NCBI GenBank assembly: GCA_943789365.1
Contig: CALSTV010000001.1
Coordinates: forward strand, 434,001-498,000
Reading direction: 5' to 3'
DNA: 64,000 nucleotides
Source: an uncultured Flavobacteriaceae bacterium
GTDB taxonomy: Bacteria; Bacteroidota; Bacteroidia; Flavobacteriales; Flavobacteriaceae
A program made the translations under genes and the position numbers. This document shows, piece by piece, positions 27,938 through 35,378 of the stretch (position 1 is the stretch's first letter; every line of letters starts with the position of its first letter). Under the pieces are notes generated by a model that saw nothing but the letters and a program-made list of their open reading frames with translations, had not been told where the DNA came from and searched no databases.

Positions 27938-29392
27938 TTAAAGCGCAGTTGATATGCGTTTCTTTACCAGATAGTCGTCCAAAGCTAAATGTGAACAATC
28001 GTGTCCAATTCCACTGTTTTTGATACCTCCATGAGGCAAATAGATAGCGTATTTTACACCGTTGATCTGAATTTCTCCAAATTCCAATGCTTCTGTAAAG
28101 CGTTCTATTCGTTTGTGATCGTTTGTAAAAATATACGATGCCAATCCATAATCGGTGTCATTTGCCAATGCCAATACCTCATCGTCACTTTCAAATGGCA
28201 TGATAGCAGCTACAGGTCCAAAGGTTTCATCTTTGAATAATTTCATTTCTTGGGTAACACCAGATACTACTGAAGGCTCTATCCAGTTTCCTTGTTCCGG
28301 AAATCCTTCAGGTATTTTTCCTCCATATTCTAAAGTAGCCCCTTTACTTGTTGCATCATCAATTAAATCGAACATACGATCTCTGTCACTTCTTGTAACA
28401 ACGGGTCCCATAAATACGTCTGGGTTTTCTTTGATTCCAAAACCTAGTTTTAATTCTGAGGTCTTCTTTACAAATGCCTTTATGAACTTATCATAAATCT
28501 TTTTGTGCACCATAATTCTGTTCGCTGCTACACATATTTGTCCTGAATTCCAAAAACTTAGGACCACTGCCAACTCCAATGCTTTGTCGAAATCGGCATC
28601 TTCAAAAATGATAAAGGGTGCATTGCCTCCCAACTCCATTCCTAATTTTTTAATGGAAGTAGTACTGTCTGCAATCACACGTTTTCCGGTTGCCGTAGAA
28701 CCAATCATGGTCAATACCGAAGGAATTTTACTGGTTGTCATGGTATGTGCTACGGTAGCACTTGGTCCAGATAGTATATTTACCACCCCTGCAGGGAAGT
28801 CTATTTCGTGTAATATTTCTCCCATCATATAGGTCGATAAAGGAGACATTGCCGAAGGTTTAATGATTAGTGAACAACCTGCTGCTAAGGCAGGTCCTAA
28901 TTTAAAACCAACGTTTAACAGTGGGAAATTCCATGCCAAATAGGCTACAGCCACACCAGCAGGTTTTGAAATCATTTTATGGGTATGGGTATTCTCATAG
29001 TCTGGAATCTGCTCTTCTCTGAGGTTTTTCATCGCTGCAGGATACCATTCCAAGGCATTGACTACGGCTTCGATATCTTCATAAGCGCCTTCGTAATTTT
29101 TCCCCATTTCATGCACCATGGCCGTTCTGAGTTCGTGCTCTTTCTCTAAAACAGCCGTTCTCAATTTGGTCATCCATTCGGTACGTGCTGCCAGCGAAAG
29201 CTTGGACCAGTATTTAAAGCCTTTTTCAGCCGACGCCAATGCTTTTTCGGCATCTGCTTTTCCGGCCTCAGCAACCTGTGCAATAACTTCTCCCGTTGCA
29301 GGGCATACTACATCGGCTTTTTTTCCATCTTCAGCATCTACTAACTGCCCGTCTATATATATTTTTTTATATCCGAAATCTTGTGTTTTCAT
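27938..29392 (-). CDS. NAD(P)-dependent aldehyde dehydrogenase
   Basis: The 484-residue protein is of the ALDH superfamily. The catalytic cysteine lies in FWNSGQICVAANRI, the glutamate motif is LGMELGGNAPFIIFED, and the Rossmann-type GSTATGKRV and the AYLAWNFPLLNVGFKLGPAL segment are present. The closest functional types are succinate-semialdehyde and lactaldehyde dehydrogenases. In this cluster, oxidation of L-lactaldehyde from deoxysugar breakdown is a plausible role. The gene starts 14 nt after the dehydratase gene ends, so they are co-transcribed. Confidence 0.88.
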   Translation of the reverse strand: MKTQDFGYKKIYIDGQLVDAEDGKKADVVCPATGEVIAQVAEAGKADAEKALASAEKGFKYWSKLSLAARTEWMTKLRTAVLEKEHELRTAMVHEMGKNYEGAYEDIEAVVNALEWYPAAMKNLREEQIPDYENTHTHKMISKPAGVAVAYLAWNFPLLNVGFKLGPALAAGCSLIIKPSAMSPLSTYMMGEILHEIDFPAGVVNILSGPSATVAHTMTTSKIPSVLTMIGSTATGKRVIADSTTSIKKLGMELGGNAPFIIFEDADFDKALELAVVLSFWNSGQICVAANRIMVHKKIYDKFIKAFVKKTSELKLGFGIKENPDVFMGPVVTRSDRDRMFDLIDDATSKGATLEYGGKIPEGFPEQGNWIEPSVVSGVTQEMKLFKDETFGPVAAIMPFESDDEVLALANDTDYGLASYIFTNDHKRIERFTEALEFGEIQINGVKYAIYLPHGGIKNSGIGHDCSHLALDDYLVKKRISTAL

Positions 29393-29406
29393 GTGTCTTA
29401 TTTTGG

Positions 29407-30564
29407 TTATAAGATAGTCTTTTTAAGCTCACCTTTAGGAATTGCATACCTTTTCAATACTTCCTCATCAATATCAATTCCTAATCCCGGACGCTTTGGT
29501 ACATCTATCATTCCATCTTTCATTTCAATTGGTGGATAGGTCAGTTTTTCACGCAATCCATTTTCTGTCTGATCGTATTCCATCAGGAAATCGGGTTTTT
29601 TCATTCTTCCAGGGATCGATTCTAAGTTTGCAATAAAGTGCAATGCCACGTGAATTCCTATGGAAGTTCCCCAGGTATGCGGAATGACATCTACTCCATT
29701 GGCACTTGCTAAGGCCGCAATTCGTTTTGCTTCTGTAAGTCCTCCACTGGCACAAATATCTGGCTGAATGATGTCGACCGATTTATTTTTTATCAATTGC
29801 TGAAAACCAAAACGCAAGTATTCACATTCTCCGCCTGCAATTGGTATGCTCGTTCGGTTTCTCAAATCGCTATACTGTTCATAAAACTCTGGTGAAATTG
29901 GTTCTTCAAACCATTTGATATCATAGGGCTCCATTTTTCTGGAAAGCTCTACGGCTTCACGGAATGTATAGGCATGGTTGGAGTCTACCATCAAATCAAT
30001 ATCCGGTCCAATGACTTCACGCATACGTTTTACGTTTTTTACATCCTCGGCAATTCCTAAACCGACTTTCATTTTTATGGCTTTAAAGCCTTGGGACACG
30101 TATAATTTTGCTTCTTCATCAAAATCTCTTGACGGATCTTCATGCGAGGTAAAATAAAGACCTGTAGCATAAGGTTTTACTTGTTCTCGATGCGCACCTC
30201 CTAATAAGGTGGACACTGGTAACCCAAGAATTTTTCCTTTCAAATCCCAAATAGCAATATCAAGGGCACTCATAGAAGCTACCAAAACTCCTCGTCTTGC
30301 AAAGTCCAAAGTCTTACGGTACATTTGGTTCCAAACCACCTCATTCTCAAGAGGATTCAATCCAATGACTATTGGTTTTAGCAATTCTATTCCTGCTTCT
30401 AATACTGATGCAGGTCCATACCCCTCTCCCCAACCATAGGTTCCGTCGGAGGCCGTTACTTTTACTACACAAATACATCTTTCTGAATATTCCCATTGCG
30501 AAAAAAAGAAGCTTTTGGAAAGCTTGTCTTTTAATATATAGGTTTCAATCTTTTCTATTTTCAT
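29407..30564 (-). CDS. Enolase-superfamily sugar-acid dehydratase (mandelate racemase group)
   Basis: The 385-residue protein has the two-domain enolase-superfamily layout. A KxK motif (FKAIKMKVG, about residue 164) and metal ligands Asp in DLMVDSNHAY, Glu in KWFEEP and Glu in IAGGECEY are visible. A catalytic-type His is in DVIPHTWGTS. These fit the mandelate racemase subgroup that removes water from aldonic acids such as L-rhamnonate, L-fuconate or galactonate, or opens their lactones. Its neighbours RhaT, an aldehyde dehydrogenase and a Dabb protein support sugar-acid breakdown. The exact substrate cannot be given. Confidence 0.85.
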   Translation of the reverse strand: MKIEKIETYILKDKLSKSFFFSQWEYSERCICVVKVTASDGTYGWGEGYGPASVLEAGIELLKPIVIGLNPLENEVVWNQMYRKTLDFARRGVLVASMSALDIAIWDLKGKILGLPVSTLLGGAHREQVKPYATGLYFTSHEDPSRDFDEEAKLYVSQGFKAIKMKVGLGIAEDVKNVKRMREVIGPDIDLMVDSNHAYTFREAVELSRKMEPYDIKWFEEPISPEFYEQYSDLRNRTSIPIAGGECEYLRFGFQQLIKNKSVDIIQPDICASGGLTEAKRIAALASANGVDVIPHTWGTSIGIHVALHFIANLESIPGRMKKPDFLMEYDQTENGLREKLTYPPIEMKDGMIDVPKRPGLGIDIDEEVLKRYAIPKGELKKTIL

Positions 30565-30711
30565 ATGTTTCTATTACAGTAGGCGCTATACCAAGCAACA
30601 CCTTTTCGTTTGTATTATGGTTCTCAAAATTACTGTATTTGGCTTGGAAACGAATCGCCACAATTACCTTTAAACTTTCATAAATTACCAATACAAGCAG
30701 GCGTCCTCCTA

Positions 30712-31017
30712 TTATATTTCATAGTCTACAATATGTTCTGCTTCTTGAACCGATTGAATGTACGCTACTACGTCATCGTGCACAGGATACTTAGTATAGT
30801 TCCAAAAAGTGTCTTTGTTCTCAAAACTAGAAACCACGCTTACATCAAAAAAAGAAGCACCATAGTCCCCAATATTGATTGCCGTTTCATAACCTTTAAT
30901 TTCAGGAATTTGTGCGGGTAAGGCATCTAGTCTTTTTTTTACTTCCACAGCCAATTCACTTCTTGATTTGCCATCGGCTTGTTCTTTTAGTCTCCACAAT
31001 ACTACGTGTTTGTACAT
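30712..31017 (-). CDS. Dabb (stress-responsive alpha/beta barrel) domain protein
   Basis: The 101-residue product is a single Dabb domain, starting MYKHVVLWRLKEQADGKS and containing VVSSFENKDTFWNYTKYPVHDDVVAY. Small Dabb proteins form dimeric ferredoxin-like barrels and occur in sugar-acid clusters of Bacteroidota. Its enzymatic role here is unknown. It is the first gene of the cluster and is preceded by a leader with a promoter and a terminator-like hairpin. Confidence 0.87.
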   Translation of the reverse strand: MYKHVVLWRLKEQADGKSRSELAVEVKKRLDALPAQIPEIKGYETAINIGDYGASFFDVSVVSSFENKDTFWNYTKYPVHDDVVAYIQSVQEAEHIVDYEI

Positions 31018-31052
31018 GTTTTTTGGTTTATTTTTTTAGTTATTTTTTGGTT

Positions 31053-31095
31053 AAAAAAAGAAAACTTCTGCTACTAAATCAACGCAGAAGTTTTC
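31053..31095 (-). terminator. Terminator-type hairpin in the leader of the Dabb gene
   Basis: On the minus strand the perfect 12-base arms GAAAACTTCTGC (31095-31084) and GCAGAAGTTTTC (31071-31060) are followed by seven T. It lies only 36 nt before the Dabb ATG, leaving no room for a promoter after it. It is therefore either a leader attenuator or the end of a separate small RNA. Confidence 0.75.
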
Positions 31096-31192
31096 TATAT
31101 CAAGTGGTACGTATATTCATTAGCATCAATACACCGCAAAGGATTTCCATCTTTTGAAAGCATCCTAAGTTACGGATTGCGAATCTTCTTTT

Positions 31193-31222
31193 CAAATATA
31201 TCAAACCCTTTTAGTTTGTCAA
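31193..31222 (-). promoter_or_regulatory. Bacteroidota promoter of the sugar operon or a small RNA
   Basis: On the minus strand a TTG (31222-31220) and TATATTTG (31200-31193) are spaced by 19 nt, as in the TTG-N19-TAnnTTTG consensus. Transcription would start near 31186, about 170 nt before the Dabb ATG. Confidence 0.65.
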
Positions 31223-31342
31223 TTTCAAAAATTACCCCGTATAGCCCAATTATTATCCTTAGACTAATGATTCGTTCTCAAAAATTGACGCTCGCTTCGA
31301 ATGCGTAATGTTCATTCTAGGCAAAATTTCCGAATACATTAC

Positions 31343-32131
31343 TTAATGTTTCACAAATGTATTTGAGGCAACTTTTCCTGTTGCCGTAGTCACTTTCACC
31401 ACATAAACTCCATTAGCCAAGTTAGAAGTATCAACAGTTTTTACATTTTCTTTAGTCGTATAGATTAGATTTCCAAGCACATCTATAATCTGAACCGCTT
31501 GCAAGGCTTCTTGTGTTTGAATGTTTAATGTTGCATTTACTGGGTTTGGGTATATGGAGAAATCAACGGCTGTTGTATTCTTATTCCCCAATGTTACCTC
31601 TCGAGTGACCACGAAGTCATCTACTTGAAAGACCGGTGAATTCGAAGTCCAGGCTCTATAGAACCTAAAATGATAGTCTTGGGTTGATGTCACATCAAAC
31701 TGAACAGAAACAGAAGTCCATTCTACATTATTTAAAGCCGCAGATTCAATTATTGGAGCTGCAGGAGACACGCTAAAAACCCCCATTTTAGCACTACCGC
31801 TACTACCCCCGCCTGTATCACTCCCTGCCACTTTTTTGTAATTCAAAGAAAAAGTATACGTATATCCCGCCTCTACTTCAATAGTTCTCATAAAAGCTGC
31901 ATAGCCTACATAATCAAAGTTGATATACCAATCGGATGAATTTGCCCCTTCTCCAGTGCTATTGACTATTTTGATATCCGTTGCGGCGGCGGTCCATATT
32001 GAGTACCCATACAGGTTTACCGAATCGTCATTGGTAAAATCGGTTTCGAAATCTTTCGAATAAATTGTTTGTGAATTTGCAGATAACAGCGTAGCAAAAA
32101 TAAAAATTGTCAAAAAATAAAATTGTTTCAT
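31343..32131 (-). CDS. Secreted carbohydrate-binding-like protein with T9SS sorting domain
   Basis: The 262-residue product has a signal peptide (MKQFYFLTIFIFATLLSANS), a beta-sandwich domain of about 150 residues resembling CBM4/9-like modules (YSKDFETDF start, SWTSNSP...FQVDDFVV end) and a C-terminal type A T9SS sorting domain (FSIYPNPVNATLNIQT to GVYVVKVTT). T9SS would export it and anchor it on the surface or release it. It lies between the sugar operon and a second secreted protein with a similar sandwich, next to a sulfatase. A role in binding polysaccharide is inferred. Confidence 0.78.
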   Translation of the reverse strand: MKQFYFLTIFIFATLLSANSQTIYSKDFETDFTNDDSVNLYGYSIWTAAATDIKIVNSTGEGANSSDWYINFDYVGYAAFMRTIEVEAGYTYTFSLNYKKVAGSDTGGGSSGSAKMGVFSVSPAAPIIESAALNNVEWTSVSVQFDVTSTQDYHFRFYRAWTSNSPVFQVDDFVVTREVTLGNKNTTAVDFSIYPNPVNATLNIQTQEALQAVQIIDVLGNLIYTTKENVKTVDTSNLANGVYVVKVTTATGKVASNTFVKH

Positions 32132-32279
32132 AAGTTAAAGTTTTTAAAGATTTAGTTGTGCTTACAAAATTAGAAGCATTTTCTCTTTTTAAACACTCAA
32201 AAACTATCACTTAAACCTTACAAATTACCTGATTAAGTATCTGTTATTTAGACTTTTACACTGTTTAACACAAAAAAAA

Positions 32280-32309
32280 GACCCCGCTACAAATTCATGT
32301 AACGGGGTC
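32280..32309 (-). terminator. Intrinsic terminator of the 181-residue secreted protein gene
   Basis: On the minus strand GACCCCGTTACA (32309-32298) pairs with TGTAGCGGGGTC (32291-32280) with one G-U pair, followed by eight T. It starts 25 nt after the stop at 32334. Confidence 0.9.
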
Positions 32310-32333
32310 CTGTATATTATCGTTTTAATTTAA

Positions 32334-32879
32334 CTACTTAAGCTTTACCAATTTAAAATCATCTACGTTCAAAACGATATCTTTCGCCCAACGATACACG
32401 CTCAATGTTACGCGTTCTCTTCCTTCAATTACCGTGAATTTCATCTTGTGCTCTTTCCATTTTCCTTCTCCTGGTTCTTTTAGGATGTCACCTCCGTATT
32501 CATGTGAATCTCCTTTTTTCCCTGACATTGCTTTTACTGAGTAATTGGTTTTCCAAGCAACACCGCCAGCATTGGTTATTTTCACTGCTACTGAAAACTC
32601 ATAGGTTGCTCCCGCTTCTAAGTTTGCATATTGCACCAAGGTTGTACCTTCTACTCCATCACTAGAAGCAAATTTATTTGATTTGTTATTTCCTTTTTTC
32701 TTTTGCTCCGTTACTTGCCATTTTCCTTTCCCCCAAGTTGCAAATTTCCCTTTTTTAAGTTTTAATACATTTGCGCCTTCCTCTAAGGTTTCAAAGGTTT
32801 GATCGAATATCGTTTGCTGGGCATGTAGCGTTGAAGTGATTGTAAAAAATAAGATGGTTCCCAGAATAAAATGTTTCAT
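32334..32879 (-). CDS. Secreted beta-sandwich (carbohydrate-binding-like) protein
   Basis: The 181-residue product has a signal peptide (MKHFILGTILFFTITSTLHA) and one beta-sandwich domain: IFDQTFETLEEGANVLKL at the start, YANLEAGATYEFSVAVKI in the middle and LNVDDFKLVKL at the end. This layout resembles the domain of the 262-residue neighbour, but there is no T9SS sorting domain, so it is probably periplasmic. It is very rich in Lys and Gly. A -7 box TAATTTTG (32915-32908) precedes it by 29 nt, and a strong terminator follows. Function is unknown; a polysaccharide-binding role is inferred. Confidence 0.68.
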   Translation of the reverse strand: MKHFILGTILFFTITSTLHAQQTIFDQTFETLEEGANVLKLKKGKFATWGKGKWQVTEQKKKGNNKSNKFASSDGVEGTTLVQYANLEAGATYEFSVAVKITNAGGVAWKTNYSVKAMSGKKGDSHEYGGDILKEPGEGKWKEHKMKFTVIEGRERVTLSVYRWAKDIVLNVDDFKLVKLK

Positions 32880-33073
32880 TTCAATAGTTTTAAGTTTATT
32901 AGTAGTCCAAAATTAAAACTATCCTCTTAAGATAATTTGATTTAAATTACCATGAAACACTCAATAATTACCCAAAAAAAATCAGTAATACGATTTATTA
33001 TGGTATTATCAGACAAAAACCATACATGTGACGCAGGCTTACCATGCGTCTCAATTTTATATTCAAAAATTTA

Positions 33074-34750
33074 CTATGGTTGTTTCAGTAAGTTTAGTAC
33101 TTCCATTTTTAAAGCTTCCTTCTTTTTTGCATACTTTGGATCATAGGCTAAATTGTACCAGGCATGCGCATCCTTTTTGTGATTGTACAGTTCTTCTTTA
33201 CCATTTCTGTATAAAATATACCTCCAGTTTTCTGTTCTGTAAGAATAATTTTGCTGCATTACATAAGAAGGATCCAAATCTTTTAATATTTCAATATGCC
33301 ATAAGGCCCCTTTGTTTTTATTCACTCCCAAGCCTTCTATGGGTTGATTGATACCCGCTCCTAAAACCGTCAATGCTCCATGTGTTCCTTTCCATTTTTT
33401 AGTTTTCGGTTTTTCTAAAAAAGCCTTTAAACTGGTTCCTCCTAAGCTAGCTTCAGAAGTATTCAATGTAGTTTCACCTTCAAGCTCACACAATTCTATA
33501 AAGGTCGGATACAAGTCTATCAATGAAACGGCATGTGCTACTTCACAGCCCGGTTTAGAACGTTTTGGATCCCGTATGATCATAGGAACTCGTGTGCTTT
33601 CATCCCAAGGTGAGTTTTTATATAGATAGTCCTTTTCTCCCATTTGCCATCCGTGATCGGTAGTAAACACAACAATCGTATTGTCTCTAAAACGGCTGTT
33701 GTTCAAAGCATCCATTACCACGCCTATCTGATCATCGACAAAGGACACACAGGCCAAATAGGCTTGTAAGAATTTACGTAAGCCTTCGTCACCGTTCGGA
33801 TATGATTCTTGAAGGGCTTGATAATAATGTAGTCCCATTTCGGAAGGAGGATACACGCTTGAATAATAGCTGTCTTCTGCATCATTTTCCTTTGTTATGG
33901 GCATTTGAATATCTTCTAATGGAAACTTATCAAAATATTTTTGTGGCGCATATAGTGGTGTATGTGGTTTTACAAAACCTACGCCCATAAAAAAGGGTTG
34001 GGTATTCCCTGTTTCTTCCAAGTGCTTGATTTTTTTTGCTATCCATTGGGCATGTTGCTCATCGGGAGTCAAGTCTCTATCGTTATCATTTACATATCGA
34101 AACGCTTTTTTGCCAAAAGTCCATCCCGTTTCTACGGTTGCTCCCTCAGCATTTGTTCGCACAGGTGTATCTGCAAAAGACGCAAAAGAACCATCGACCA
34201 CATTGATACTTTTAAAAGGATCTGGCACAGAAGAATGCCCCATAATACGTTTGCCATTTTCATCGATTCCACTATACGCATGGGGTCCGTAATTGATTCC
34301 TTCTGGCACTCCCCATTCACTCCAATATTTTCTATTGTTTTTATGTAACAACTTCCCGGTACCCAGCGTTAGGTAACCATTTTCTTTAAAGAGTTCTACA
34401 AATGTCTTATGATTCTTAAGTACCGCTTGTTTCATATGAGGTGTCCATCCAAAATCTCTGGAATCGTGAGGAAACACGCCAGTAAACATACTATTTCTCG
34501 AAGGCTGACAAACGGGCACATTGGTATGCGCGTTGGAAAATACAGTTCCTGAGGCAGCTAGTCTATCTATATTTGGAGTTTGTGCTTGAGGATGCCCTCC
34601 AAAGGCGCCTTGATAATCGTTCAAATCATCGACCATAATGAGCAGTACATTGGGCGGATTTGTGTGCTGTGCCTTCAGTTGAAGACCAAAGCTAATACTA
34701 CATAGCACTATAAAAGATAGATAGTTTATGAAAATTGTAGGTTGTTTCAT
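33074..34750 (-). CDS. Secreted S1-family sulfatase, iduronate-2-sulfatase-like
   Basis: The 558-residue protein starts with a signal peptide and the sulfatase N-terminus PPNVLLIMVDDLNDYQGAFG. The formylglycine motif CxPSR occurs as VCQPSRNSMFTG (Cys about residue 82), and other metal-binding parts include FTTDHGWQMGEKDYLYKNS. S1 sulfatases remove sulfate esters after the Cys is oxidised to formylglycine. With the deoxysugar cluster next door it suggests use of a sulfated algal polysaccharide such as ulvan or fucoidan. Substrate specificity cannot be deduced. No SusC/SusD pair or glycoside hydrolase is present in the window. Confidence 0.9.
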   Translation of the reverse strand: MKQPTIFINYLSFIVLCSISFGLQLKAQHTNPPNVLLIMVDDLNDYQGAFGGHPQAQTPNIDRLAASGTVFSNAHTNVPVCQPSRNSMFTGVFPHDSRDFGWTPHMKQAVLKNHKTFVELFKENGYLTLGTGKLLHKNNRKYWSEWGVPEGINYGPHAYSGIDENGKRIMGHSSVPDPFKSINVVDGSFASFADTPVRTNAEGATVETGWTFGKKAFRYVNDNDRDLTPDEQHAQWIAKKIKHLEETGNTQPFFMGVGFVKPHTPLYAPQKYFDKFPLEDIQMPITKENDAEDSYYSSVYPPSEMGLHYYQALQESYPNGDEGLRKFLQAYLACVSFVDDQIGVVMDALNNSRFRDNTIVVFTTDHGWQMGEKDYLYKNSPWDESTRVPMIIRDPKRSKPGCEVAHAVSLIDLYPTFIELCELEGETTLNTSEASLGGTSLKAFLEKPKTKKWKGTHGALTVLGAGINQPIEGLGVNKNKGALWHIEILKDLDPSYVMQQNYSYRTENWRYILYRNGKEELYNHKKDAHAWYNLAYDPKYAKKKEALKMEVLNLLKQP

Positions 34751-34852
34751 ATCTCAAATTTAATAAAGCAATTTCTTTATTTTCTCAGAATTAGCTGCAC
34801 CGTAAATTACCCTATTTACTGCAGCTTTTATCTAGGTCTGACATATTTATGG

Positions 34853-35374
34853 TCATTTCTCTGATTGATTCAGATATAATGATAAAGATTTTAAATAATC
34901 GTTTTCAATGGCTATGCTACTCAGTTCAGAAAACCGTAACGTAACGGATTCTCCCCATGTTCCTAACTCAGAGAGCGTTTTTAATTGAAAAGTATCGGCT
35001 CCAACCGTTTCAATTTTTCCTACGATTATTTCTTCATCATCATCGGTATCAAAATGCAAGAGCTGATCTTTGTCTTTTAACGCTTGTAATACTACTTCAC
35101 TACTGTTAAGTGTATACGAAAAGTTCATATTCAAATTGGGATATTTAAGCCCTAATATAGTTTCTTTGAAGTGCGCATCCTCATCTATGCATATTTCTTC
35201 AATATTATGTTTGTGAACAAACCGCAAACCGTCGAGTAAAAAGTCATTTTGATTGTCGTACAACAAAATCCATTGTGTCCCTTCAGCAATAAATACACCT
35301 GAAATTTCCTCATCCCAATCGTTCATTAAAAAACTGTACATTCTATTTGTATGCAAGGGTATTGATTTGTACAT
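34853..35374 (-). CDS. Hypothetical protein partnered with the FUSC-family protein
   Basis: The 173-residue product has no signal peptide or transmembrane segment and is acidic, with DTDDDEEIIVGKIETVGADTF as an Sm-like or beta-barrel-type segment near residue 110. The beginning (MYSFLMNDWDEEISGVFIAEGTQWILLYDN) is aromatic-rich. Its ATG lies 4 nt after the stop of the FUSC gene, so the two are co-translated. I do not recognise the family. Confidence 0.6.
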   Translation of the reverse strand: MYKSIPLHTNRMYSFLMNDWDEEISGVFIAEGTQWILLYDNQNDFLLDGLRFVHKHNIEEICIDEDAHFKETILGLKYPNLNMNFSYTLNSSEVVLQALKDKDQLLHFDTDDDEEIIVGKIETVGADTFQLKTLSELGTWGESVTLRFSELSSIAIENDYLKSLSLYLNQSEK

Positions 35375-35378
35375 AGTA

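Noticed and set aside
28155-28832. Plus-strand ORFs of 113 and 109 residues
   Set aside because: Antisense shadows of the aldehyde dehydrogenase gene, whose active-site motifs are on the minus strand.
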